Source of the DNA: Clostridia bacterium
GTDB lineage: Bacteria > Bacillota > Clostridia > Saccharofermentanales > UBA5734
Assembly (NCBI GenBank): GCA_017997315.1
Contig: JAGOFF010000014.1
Coordinates: 1-19,656 of the forward strand
Length of the DNA stretch: 19,656 bases
Reading direction: 5' to 3'
Positions 1 through 5,858 of the stretch are shown here, piece by piece. Each line of letters opens with the position of its first letter. Position 1 is the first letter of the stretch. The notes under the pieces were generated by a model that searched no databases, was not told where the DNA came from, and saw only the letters and a list, made by a program, of their open reading frames with translations. The position numbers were made by a program, and so were the translations under genes.

Positions 1-135
1 CACTAAACACTGTTCTCGATTTATTATGTGTAATTTTGTGAAAATCCGGAAAAGCGATCCGTAACGCTGGGACGCTCTGTCACATATCGGTTCATGAAGT
101 CAATTCAGCAGACATATGATATGAGGTGTTTTCAA

Positions 136-732
136 ATGAGTATGGCGAAGAAGAGCAAGACGATTCTTGCTGCAGTTGCAGTCATTGTTGGGATCGGGGT
201 TATTGGGGCGACAGCATCGGATCCTGATGCGACTGAACCGAAAGCGACAACCATCGGTCTTCGATCCACATCAATAACCAACACAAGTACTACTTCCAGA
301 ACAGAGAAGCCAACCACAACAGCTCATAGTACAACCTTAACCAGCAAGCCGATCCTTACGACACTAACCACGACCATACAGTTAACCAGCAAATGGACGA
401 CGGCAGCTCCCACCACGATAGAAGTGACCACACAAGCCACAAAAACAACAACAATCACGTACCCCATCACCGTCATCGACTTCACTTCGCCGATCGCTCC
501 TGGAAATATGGCTACGCTTACGATTCAGGGGAAGCCTGACTCGGTCTACTCGATCACCGTCAGATATAAGAGTGGTCCATCAAAAGCAGACGGGCTGGAG
601 CAGAAGACTTCTGGCCCGGATGGCATTGTCTCCTGGACATGGATAGTTGGAATCAATACAACGAAGGGAACCTGGCCAATAGATTTAGCGGGTGCAGGGT
701 ACACCGAAAGTCTCATTCTCATTGTCGAGTAG
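136..732 (+). CDS. Exported Thr-rich protein with C-terminal Ig-like domain
   Basis: The protein has about 198 residues. It starts with a positively charged segment (MAKKSK) and a hydrophobic stretch of about 20 residues typical of a signal peptide or membrane anchor; no lipobox cysteine is visible. Residues of roughly 30-105 form a threonine/serine-rich low-complexity linker, like the O-glycosylated or extended wall-spanning linkers of surface proteins. The last 90 residues look like a beta-sandwich domain, with the segments YKSGPSKADGLEQKT, VSWTW and GTWPI, a pattern I associate with exported proteins of Gram-positive bacteria. I chose the ATG at 136 because GAGGTG lies 7 bases upstream; an in-frame ATG at 94 has no such site. 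The next gene starts 10 bases after the stop, so the two are probably co-transcribed. The gene is richer in A+T than its surroundings. The specific function is unknown; a role at the cell surface is inferred. Confidence 0.8.
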   Translation: MSMAKKSKTILAAVAVIVGIGVIGATASDPDATEPKATTIGLRSTSITNTSTTSRTEKPTTTAHSTTLTSKPILTTLTTTIQLTSKWTTAAPTTIEVTTQATKTTTITYPITVIDFTSPIAPGNMATLTIQGKPDSVYSITVRYKSGPSKADGLEQKTSGPDGIVSWTWIVGINTTKGTWPIDLAGAGYTESLILIVE

Positions 733-741
733 GAGGAAAAC

Positions 742-954
742 ATGGCTCGTAGACGCGGTATCCCCGGACTTTCATTCAGCTGGAAACGGGCAGTCGGGAT
801 CACATCGGCAAAGCAGAAGTTCGCCAGGATGACCGGGATCCCGACAACAAGGCAAGGACGGCGGGCCAAAGTCGGACGGGCTATGGGATGCTTGATTCCT
901 GCCGCTCTGAGTGTCCTGGTTCCAGTTACTTTCGTCCTGCTCTTCCTTCTTTAG
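742..954 (+). CDS. Small basic protein with C-terminal membrane segment
   Basis: This 70-residue protein begins with a strongly basic region of about 48 residues (MARRRGIPGLSFSWKRAVG and further Arg/Lys) and ends in one hydrophobic segment of about 20 residues that could be a tail anchor. An excellent ribosome binding site, AGGAGG, sits 7 bases before the ATG. The N-terminal sequence resembles short conserved hypothetical proteins found in Gram-positive genomes, so it is probably a real gene despite its size. It follows the exported Thr-rich protein after 9 bases and is likely in the same transcript. A role in binding nucleic acid or the inner membrane surface is possible from charge alone, but nothing in the sequence proves it. 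Confidence 0.75.
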   Translation: MARRRGIPGLSFSWKRAVGITSAKQKFARMTGIPTTRQGRRAKVGRAMGCLIPAALSVLVPVTFVLLFLL

Positions 955-976
955 GGGTATCGCAAACTGCCCCCCC

Positions 977-1825
977 TCAGCCCTTCTCCGCCAGGAACGG
1001 CACCACCCGATCCATCGTGTCGAACACCACGTGCCCGTGGTTCGGGATGCGCTCGATCTGAGCCTTCGGAACCAGCCGGCGCAGCCGCTCCGCGGCTTTC
1101 CCCGTGTCCGCGGTCACATCGTCCGCGCCCACGATGTACAGGACCGGCATCGCCAGCCGGCCCATCCGCTCGTCCGACAGGACCGGCAGGGCGCCGACGA
1201 TCGGGTTGTAGTTGTCCATGATCATCGTCGACACCTCGACGACCTCCTCCGGGACGTCGTCGCTTCCGTACATGAGCCGGGCCAATGCCGCCATCCCCTT
1301 CTTTCCCTGTGCCGCGTGGAAAAGCAGCCGCAGCAGATAGGACGGTCGGGTCGGAACGATGCCCGACGGCGCGATCAGCACCATGTGGGCGATCCGGTCC
1401 GGATAAAGAGCAGCGAACTGGAGTGCGATCCATCCTCCGAGGGAGTTGCCGATCAGGTCCGTCTTCGGGATGCCCAGCCCGTCCAGCACCTCCCCGAGCC
1501 AGCGGGCATACCCGTCCCCGGACAGCGCCGGACGGTTCGGAGCGCTGTTCCCCGCCTCGCCGACGATGTCGACGCACAGCACGCGGTGCGCCGCGCTCAA
1601 GGGGCCGATGTCTCCGATCCACATGGCGCTGTTGCTGCAGGATCCGTGGAGAAGCAGGACGGGAGGCAATTCCTCCCCGCCCGCTTCCAGGACATACGTC
1701 CCGCCGAACGAGGTCGGTACCGCACGCTCCCGGTACGGGACAGGCAGCCGCTCAATCAGGGAACGGTACCGGGTCAGGATCCTGTCCCGCCCCTGCTCCG
1801 ATTTGAAAACCGGTTTCTCCTTCAC
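977..1825 (-). CDS. Alpha/beta-fold hydrolase
   Basis: The 282-residue product has the hallmarks of the alpha/beta-hydrolase superfamily. There is an oxyanion-hole motif LLLHGSCSNSAMW near residue 57, the nucleophile elbow GNSLGG with Ser128, an acidic position in VGADD near residue 235, and a catalytic histidine in NHGH near 263-265. No signal peptide is present, so it is cytoplasmic. The length is normal for small esterases and C-C hydrolases; the substrate cannot be told from sequence. Its ATG overlaps the stop of the upstream DNA-binding gene (1822-2316) in a 4-bp overlap, so the two are co-translated and the hydrolase is probably controlled by that protein. It converges with the small membrane protein gene, leaving 22 bases and no clear terminator between them. 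Confidence 0.9.
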   Translation of the reverse strand: MKEKPVFKSEQGRDRILTRYRSLIERLPVPYRERAVPTSFGGTYVLEAGGEELPPVLLLHGSCSNSAMWIGDIGPLSAAHRVLCVDIVGEAGNSAPNRPALSGDGYARWLGEVLDGLGIPKTDLIGNSLGGWIALQFAALYPDRIAHMVLIAPSGIVPTRPSYLLRLLFHAAQGKKGMAALARLMYGSDDVPEEVVEVSTMIMDNYNPIVGALPVLSDERMGRLAMPVLYIVGADDVTADTGKAAERLRRLVPKAQIERIPNHGHVVFDTMDRVVPFLAEKG

Positions 1826-2316
1826 GGCTCTTCCTCCTCTCCCGAGTTGCCATCTTCACCGATCCGGCCGCGCAGATAGGCCGCGAGCATCCCGGTCATG
1901 GTTTCCATCAGGTCCAGTCCTCCCCACAGCATGATGCGGACGGCATGTTCCGGCTCGATGAACTGCGTGCTCATGGAGGCCTGACCGTACTCCGCCGGCT
2001 TCGAGTTGAATGCGGCGTTCATATGGTTGATGAGACGCATGGACTCTTCCGGATTCTCCACGGGGATGTCGAACACCGCCGAGGCCCGTGCCCGCTCCCG
2101 CAGCGCCTGTCTGTCCGCGGCCGTCGTCGGAGCCGGTGCGGGGGGCGTACCGTGCGTCCCTTCCACAAACACGCTCAGATCATGCCCGTGGATCCGCCAG
2201 CTTTTTCCGATCTTGGAAGCATGCAGGCGTCCCTCCCGCACATATCGCTGGATCGTTTTGGGATGCATGCCGAGCAGGGATGCCACCTGCTCGATGGAAT
2301 AGTATTTGTCCGTCAT
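1822..2316 (-). CDS. Excisionase/MerR-type helix-turn-helix regulator
   Basis: The protein has 164 residues. Residues 1-53 are a winged helix-turn-helix of the excisionase/HTH_17 type: YYSIEQVASLLGMHPKTIQRYVREGRL followed by the wing KIGKSWRIHGHDL is written here only as a described motif from residues 5 to 47, with the typical 'KIGKSWRI' wing. A proline/alanine linker follows (about 56-66), then about 95 residues with no motif I recognise, perhaps a dimerisation or effector domain, and an acidic tail (EEEE). The ATG is preceded by GAGGAG at 9 bases. It is the first gene of a two-gene unit with the hydrolase and lies behind a near-consensus promoter. Direct repeats overlapping that promoter may be its own operator, which is inference. 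Confidence 0.85.
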   Translation of the reverse strand: MTDKYYSIEQVASLLGMHPKTIQRYVREGRLHASKIGKSWRIHGHDLSVFVEGTHGTPPAPAPTTAADRQALRERARASAVFDIPVENPEESMRLINHMNAAFNSKPAEYGQASMSTQFIEPEHAVRIMLWGGLDLMETMTGMLAAYLRGRIGEDGNSGEEEEP

Positions 2317-2348
2317 CTCTACTCACTCCTCATTGTTCCTTTTGAGCC

Positions 2349-2377
2349 ATTTTATGGAACGATTCCCCCTTTGTCAA
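2349..2377 (-). promoter_or_regulatory. Sigma-A promoter of the regulator/hydrolase unit
   Basis: Read on the minus strand, TTGACA (2377-2372) and TAAAAT (2354-2349) are separated by 17 bases, a near-consensus housekeeping promoter 33 bases upstream of the start codon at 2316. Two copies of TTTGTCA on the plus strand (2370-2376 and 2385-2391), 15 bases apart, overlap and flank the -35 box and could be an operator. Confidence 0.75.
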
Positions 2378-2447
2378 GGACTATTTTGTCACTATTGGTA
2401 ATTATCAGGAATTCATTCGGGTCATCGATTCCGCTCGACAAGTCATC

Positions 2448-2456
2448 TGCTATACT
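2448..2456 (+). promoter_or_regulatory. Extended -10 promoter of the DUF3842 gene
   Basis: TGCTATACT forms an extended -10 element (TG-N-TATACT) with a poor -35 region, 35 bases upstream of the start codon at 2492. It is divergent from the regulator promoter, about 100 bases away. Confidence 0.5.
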
Positions 2457-2491
2457 TCGTATGGATACTCTTCGGAAGGTAGGAGGACGAT

Positions 2492-2902
2492 ATGAAGATC
2501 CTCGTTGTCGACGGCCAGGGCGGTCGGATCGGAAAGCTGCTGGTGGAACAGATCCGGGCGGAGATTCCGGGGGCCGAGGTGACCGCGGTCGGCACCAACA
2601 GCATCGCGACCGCGGCGATGCTCAAGGCGGGCGCCGACCAGGGGGCCACCGGGGAAAACCCGGCGGTGTACAACTGCCTGGAGGCGGACATCGTCGTCGG
2701 ACCGATCGGCATCGTCATCGCAAACTCCCTGCTGGGCGAGGTCACGCCGGCCATGGCAGCCGCGCTGGGCCAGTGCAAGGCGCACAAGGTCCTGATTCCG
2801 GTCAACCGGTGCAACCACACGATCGTCGGCGGACAGGAACTCCCTCTCGCGGAATACATCCGGCTCGCCGTGCTGGACATCCGGTCGGCCATGCAGAAAT
2901 AA
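2492..2902 (+). CDS. DUF3842 family protein
   Basis: The 136-residue protein opens with a beta strand and a glycine-rich turn (MKILVVDGQGGRIGKLL), which suggests a Rossmann-like nucleotide-binding fold. Further conserved-looking parts are VGTNSIATAAMLKAGAD, the segment DIVVGPIGIVIANSLLGE and a C-terminal PVNRCNHTIVGG. I recognise this as the DUF3842 family, small proteins of Clostridia with no known function. The ribosome binding site AGGAGG lies 6 bases before the ATG. It is monocistronic: promoter upstream, terminator right after the stop. The cysteine in PVNRCN and one in VYNCLEAD are the only cysteines; whether they matter is unknown. Confidence 0.85.
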   Translation: MKILVVDGQGGRIGKLLVEQIRAEIPGAEVTAVGTNSIATAAMLKAGADQGATGENPAVYNCLEADIVVGPIGIVIANSLLGEVTPAMAAALGQCKAHKVLIPVNRCNHTIVGGQELPLAEYIRLAVLDIRSAMQK

Positions 2903-2904
2903 GG

Positions 2905-2930
2905 AACGGCGCCCGAAAGCGCCGTTTTCC
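2905..2930 (+). terminator. Rho-independent terminator after DUF3842 gene
   Basis: An 8-bp perfect stem AACGGCGC/GCGCCGTT (2905-2912 with 2919-2926) with a CCGAAA loop starts 3 bases after the stop codon and is followed by TTCC. The T-run is short. Confidence 0.75.
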
Positions 2931-2941
2931 CCTTTATATCC

Positions 2942-2967
2942 CCGGAAACCGCCGTGTTGACGGCGGT
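2942..2967 (-). terminator. Hairpin terminator after the kinase gene
   Basis: An 8-bp perfect stem ACCGCCGT/ACGGCGGT (2948-2955 with 2960-2967, 4-base loop) lies 11 bases beyond the stop of the minus-strand kinase gene and is followed on that strand by TTCC. With the neighbouring hairpin it separates the convergent genes. Confidence 0.55.
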
Positions 2968-2978
2968 GGACCCGGTTG

Positions 2979-4094
2979 TCAGTAAGGTTCTCCGCACACC
3001 AGGTCGCACTGCTCCCGGATGCGGAATGTCTCGAAATACCGGTTTTCCATCGGAATCCACTCCTGCCGGAAGCGTTCCCACAGTTCCGGTCCGCTCCGTT
3101 CCCGCACCCGCCGGGCCTGTTCCGCACGGGACAGGCTCAGGAACACCGACAGTCCGTACGGGATTCCATGGATCGGTTGCATCGCGTACACCCCCTCGAC
3201 GATCACCAGCGGGGCCGGTCGGACCCGGACGGTTGCCGCATAGGCCTGTTCGGAGCAGTCGAACACCCGATACTCAAAGGGCTCGCCCGAGCGCAGCCCG
3301 GCGCCGACTTCGTCCCGGAAACGTTCATAATGGATGTTCCCGCCCGGTTCCGCGAGCCGTTCCGCCGTCCGCAGCTCCGGAGGCAGGAAGAAATCGTCCA
3401 TGTGCAGGATCTCCGCTGAGTCCGGGTACAACGCCGCCAGATGCCTGGCCAGTGTGCTCTTGCCTGCCCCGCATGGTCCTTCGATCGCGACCGTCAGGCT
3501 CCCGGCGCCGGCCGGTCGGTCCGCCAGTCGATCGTCGATCGCCCGGATCACGGGCAGCACCGCGGCGTGTTCCTGCCGGACGACCCGGTAGGCCGGCCGA
3601 TAGGCCGAGCGGTACACGTCGCTGTGGCTGATCGGCGGATACTCCCGGGCGGCGTAGTCGGACAGGTACCCGGCCAGAGCGTCCGGTGAAAACGGCAGGA
3701 GCCCCTCCGCACAGCATTGCCGGAGAATATCCAGCCGATCCAGCAATCCTTCCCGGGATCCTGTCACCGAACGTGCGCCGGCCAGGAACAGACGGTTGAC
3801 CGTATCCGGGCGGATGCCCGCGGCAGCGGCCGCTCCGAGGTGCAACCGGCAGAATCCGTTCCCGATGTCCTCAATCAACCCGGATCCGTTCCCGTCGCCG
3901 TCGAGTCTATCGGTTGGGCGGTTTCCGAGAGAGGCGGTCTCCGTCCGGATCCACTCCAGGGACGCGACCCCGTCGGTCACCAGATGGCCGCCGCCGTGTT
4001 CGGCCTGATAGGCGAGTTTGACCAGGTCCTCCGGGCCGGCCGCCGGATACCGTACGGCGTGGGCGAGAAGGACCCCTCTCCAGTCGTCAGGCAT
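2979..4094 (-). CDS. Uridine-kinase-like P-loop kinase with extra N-terminal domain
   Basis: The 371-residue protein has two parts. The C-terminal half carries a Walker A motif, GPCGAGKST, near residue 205, then a Walker-B-like ILHMDDFF and an LxIVEGVYA strand, which place it in the uridine kinase / phosphoribulokinase / pantothenate kinase superfamily. The N-terminal 190 residues or so (with LAYQAEHGGGHLVTD near residue 30) are a separate domain found with such kinases in Clostridia; I cannot name its activity. The start at 4094 is chosen because its ATG overlaps the stop of the ECF transporter gene by 8 bases, which indicates translational coupling. The context suggests it phosphorylates a nucleoside- or vitamin-like compound brought in by that transporter. 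The substrate is unproven. Confidence 0.8.
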   Translation of the reverse strand: MPDDWRGVLLAHAVRYPAAGPEDLVKLAYQAEHGGGHLVTDGVASLEWIRTETASLGNRPTDRLDGDGNGSGLIEDIGNGFCRLHLGAAAAAGIRPDTVNRLFLAGARSVTGSREGLLDRLDILRQCCAEGLLPFSPDALAGYLSDYAAREYPPISHSDVYRSAYRPAYRVVRQEHAAVLPVIRAIDDRLADRPAGAGSLTVAIEGPCGAGKSTLARHLAALYPDSAEILHMDDFFLPPELRTAERLAEPGGNIHYERFRDEVGAGLRSGEPFEYRVFDCSEQAYAATVRVRPAPLVIVEGVYAMQPIHGIPYGLSVFLSLSRAEQARRVRERSGPELWERFRQEWIPMENRYFETFRIREQCDLVCGEPY

Positions 4095-4626
4095 TCGGGG
4101 CGGCCTTGAGCAGCTTGGCACGCTGCAGTGCGTACAGGATCGGGGGGATGATCACGATCTGGAGCAGAATGCCGGGAATCGCATTGAGCACAGCAGCCGT
4201 ATAGAAAATCTTCATGCCGAAGTCCGCGCCCGCCAGCGGGAAGACGACGGAGGCGGCAGCGCCCCAGACGAGCCGGCCGAGGATCATGGTCAGGATCAGG
4301 GAAACATACAGGTAGGCGGGTTTCTTTGGAAGCAACCGGTACAGCAGCGCCGACGCGACGCCGTATACGGCGAGCTCGAACGCCATGGCGACCGCGGTGG
4401 GCATCATCGGAGGCATCGTGAACAGCAGGCTCCGGAGCAGCGGGGTGATGAATCCGACCGCCAGCCCGTACGGCCAACCGCAGACGAATCCGCACAGCAG
4501 GACGGGGATGTGCATCGGCAGCAACTTGCTTCCGATCTCGGGGATCTGCCCGGTCAGCAGCGGAAGCAGCAGTCCGAGGGCGATAAACATGCCGGACAGG
4601 GTCAGGTTGCGCGTGGATGAGTTCAT
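4087..4626 (-). CDS. ECF transporter S component (substrate-binding membrane protein)
   Basis: The 179-residue product is almost entirely hydrophobic, with about five to six membrane spans, and matches the size and feel of S components of energy-coupling-factor vitamin transporters. Recognisable parts are LSGMFIALGLLLPLL in span 1, then PMHIPVLLCGFVCGWPYGL and a final LLQIVIIPPILYAL. Such proteins bind a vitamin or precursor and work with shared EcfAA'T units encoded elsewhere. The start ATG at 4626 has GAGGAG 9 bases upstream; the open frame runs on to 4908, but this extra part is leader RNA. A promoter and about 150 bases of hairpin-rich leader precede it. The following kinase gene overlaps it by 8 bases. 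The substrate (possibly a vitamin or nucleoside) is not determined. Confidence 0.85.
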   Translation of the reverse strand: MNSSTRNLTLSGMFIALGLLLPLLTGQIPEIGSKLLPMHIPVLLCGFVCGWPYGLAVGFITPLLRSLLFTMPPMMPTAVAMAFELAVYGVASALLYRLLPKKPAYLYVSLILTMILGRLVWGAAASVVFPLAGADFGMKIFYTAAVLNAIPGILLQIVIIPPILYALQRAKLLKAAPNA

Positions 4627-4776
4627 ATCTCTTTTCTCCTCACATGCGGAATGATTCCGCCCCTCCTTGGGGAGGCCGGCACCTTCCTGGTGCGATGGCA
4701 GAACGGCTGGTAAGAAGAACGCGGCAAATGAGGCGGACGGCTTGGCCGGCCGGACCGGCTGGGCCGATCCTTTTAT
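4627..4776 (-). promoter_or_regulatory. Structured 5' leader of ECF gene, candidate riboswitch
   Basis: The stretch between the predicted transcription start near 4776 and the ECF start codon contains three consecutive perfect hairpins on the minus strand: GCACC-aggaa-GGTGC, CCTCC-ccaa-GGAGG and GCGGAA-tca-TTCCGC. The last ends just before the ribosome binding site. A GC-rich self-complementary part (GGCCGGCC) lies further 5'. Genes for S components are often controlled by vitamin riboswitches. I looked for TPP, cobalamin, FMN, THF and preQ1 signatures and could not assign any. Confidence 0.45.
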
Positions 4777-4782
4777 GGGTTC

Positions 4783-4811
4783 ATGGTATCGCCGCGGCAG
4801 CGGTTCGTCAA
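4783..4811 (-). promoter_or_regulatory. Sigma-A promoter of ECF/kinase unit
   Basis: Read on the minus strand, TTGACG (4811-4806) and TACCAT (4788-4783) are 17 bases apart. The implied start near 4776 gives a leader of about 150 bases in front of the ECF gene. Confidence 0.6.
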
Positions 4812-4978
4812 CCCGGACGGTGCAGGTCAACATGTAATGACAAGCAACGCCAACCGGTTCCCGGTACAGCGGTATGCAGCGCACTTGCATAGACGTCAGG
4901 CACGGCATATTTGAGTATTATGACCAGTTGAACAAACGTCCTTTGGCATTTTTGTGTACATTTTCACCAAAAATTCCG

Positions 4979-5007
4979 TTGACAGCCCGTTTCCCGCTTG
5001 GTATCAT
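4979..5007 (+). promoter_or_regulatory. Strong sigma-A promoter driving the candidate ncRNA
   Basis: TTGACA (4979-4984) and TATCAT (5002-5007) are separated by exactly 17 bases. The 40 bases before it are unusually A+T-rich for this genome (runs of T and A around 4949-4975), like an UP element. The expected start, 7 bases past the -10, is A5014, which is also the first base of the terminal helix of the RNA. Confidence 0.8.
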
Positions 5008-5013
5008 CAAAAC

Positions 5014-5284
5014 AGGCTCCAGAGAATTCCGGATTAGTTCCTTGACAGACCGATATGCCGCCGCGTTAAAACGGAGTGCGAAATGCGATCAACGGAACAC
5101 GCGAGTGTTAGCGGATCGCTGGTCAATCGGATGAATCGCCGTCATGGTTGGAAAGTTGGAAGGGACATTGGTTTCGACCAGCAGGAAGACAGCGACAGGA
5201 GTTCACGAGAAGGACGAGAATTTTCGCGAAAGGGTGTACGGATTGTCACGGGATACTGAAAAAGGTTCGCTGGAGCCTTTTTTT
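5014..5284 (+). ncRNA. Candidate structured noncoding RNA, about 270 nt
   Basis: The region has a strong promoter and a terminator but no credible reading frame: frames crossing it lack ribosome binding sites and run into antisense of the next gene. The predicted 5' end AGGCTCCAG (5014-5022) is a perfect complement of CTGGAGCCT (5270-5278) at the 3' end, giving a 9-bp closing helix. Inside are a GCGATC/GATCGC helix (5085-5090 with 5114-5119) enclosing AACAC/GTGTT (5096-5100 with 5105-5109) capped by a GCGA tetraloop of the GNRA class, and a TGGT/ACCA hairpin with a TTCG tetraloop (5169-5180). TTGAC 5042-5046 can pair with GTCAA 5122-5126. Purine-rich unpaired stretches lie at 5150-5165 and 5182-5220. 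I looked for RNase P, tmRNA, SRP RNA and 6S hallmarks and did not find them. It may belong to a known clostridial class such as the raiA motif, but I cannot confirm this. Confidence 0.7.
5259..5284 (+). terminator. Rho-independent terminator of the ncRNA
   Basis: AAAAAGGTTC and GAGCCTTTTT (5259-5268 with 5273-5282) form a 10-bp stem (one G-U pair) with a GCTG loop, and seven Ts end at 5284. The A-run on the other side may let it serve the minus-strand HPRT-like gene, which ends at 5313, as well. Its 3' arm is also the 3' arm of the closing helix of the RNA. Confidence 0.8.
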
Positions 5285-5312
5285 GTTATCCGGAACGAAT
5301 CATGGCTTGGTC

Positions 5313-5855
5313 TCACCGTGCGGATTCCGGTTTTCCGATCTCCGCGATGTACGGCAGGTTTCGGCCGCGCTCGTTCACATCCATCCCGTACCCGATCAGT
5401 CGCGTCTCGGAGATCTCGAATCCGCTGTATGCGATCGGGACGTTGATCAGTTGCTGGTCCGGATTGACCAGCAGCGAGCATACCTGGACGCTGGCCGGCA
5501 TCCGTACCCCGAGGTTCTGGACCAGGTACGCGGTGGTCAGGCCGGTGCGGATGATATCCTCGATCAGGAGGACATGCCGGCCGGTGATCTCCAGATCGAG
5601 ATCCCGCGTGATCCGGACGATCCCCTTCTGGTTCGTCGCGGTCGGATACGTGCCGATGGTGATGAAATCGAGCTGGATCGGGATGTCGATCGCACGCGTG
5701 AGATCCGCAAAGAAGTAGAGGGATCCCTTGAGCACGCTGACCAGGATCAGCTCCCGTCCCTCATAGTCCCGGCTGATCTGCCGGCCCAGCTCCCGCGTCC
5801 GAGCCTGGATGACCTCTTCGGTAAACACGATCTTGCGGGGCGGCGGCATGTCCAT
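5313..5855 (-). CDS. hpt: HPRT-family phosphoribosyltransferase, divergent active site
   Basis: The 180-residue protein follows hypoxanthine-guanine phosphoribosyltransferases along its whole length: SVLKGSLYFFADL (pyrophosphate loop, about 40-52), LLIEDIIRTGLTTAY (PRPP loop, 96-110), CSLL (126-129) and GYGMDVNERGRNLPYI (155-170). HPRT joins hypoxanthine or guanine to PRPP in purine salvage. Three sites differ from the family rule. The catalytic aspartate of EDIIDTG is Arg103; the base-recognising lysine of LLDKP is Asn131 (LLVNP); and the flexible loop lacks the usual Ser-Tyr pair (ITIGTYPTATNQ). The codons for Arg103 and Asn131 were checked on the DNA. Its ATG follows the stop of the upstream kinase-like gene after 3 bases, so the two form an operon. 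It could be a PRTase with another substrate or a regulatory, non-catalytic homologue. Confidence 0.8.
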   Translation of the reverse strand: MDMPPPRKIVFTEEVIQARTRELGRQISRDYEGRELILVSVLKGSLYFFADLTRAIDIPIQLDFITIGTYPTATNQKGIVRITRDLDLEITGRHVLLIEDIIRTGLTTAYLVQNLGVRMPASVQVCSLLVNPDQQLINVPIAYSGFEISETRLIGYGMDVNERGRNLPYIAEIGKPESAR

Positions 5856-5858
5856 CGG

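Noticed and set aside
2443..3081. Minus-strand frames opposite the DUF3842 gene
   Set aside because: They are shadows of the strongly supported plus-strand gene with its own promoter, ribosome binding site and terminator.
4627..4908. N-terminal extension of the ECF protein to 273 residues
   Set aside because: The frame is open but crosses the leader hairpins and promoter, is not membrane-like, and a good ribosome binding site marks the start at 4626.
5161..5190. Possible tmRNA because of TTCGAC near a GGGA
   Set aside because: There is no tRNA-like acceptor end with CCA, and no tag reading frame; the TTCG belongs to a small hairpin.
5160..5200. Possible SRP RNA domain IV from GGAAGACAGC
   Set aside because: The conserved asymmetric loops and GGAA tetraloop context of SRP RNA are not formed.
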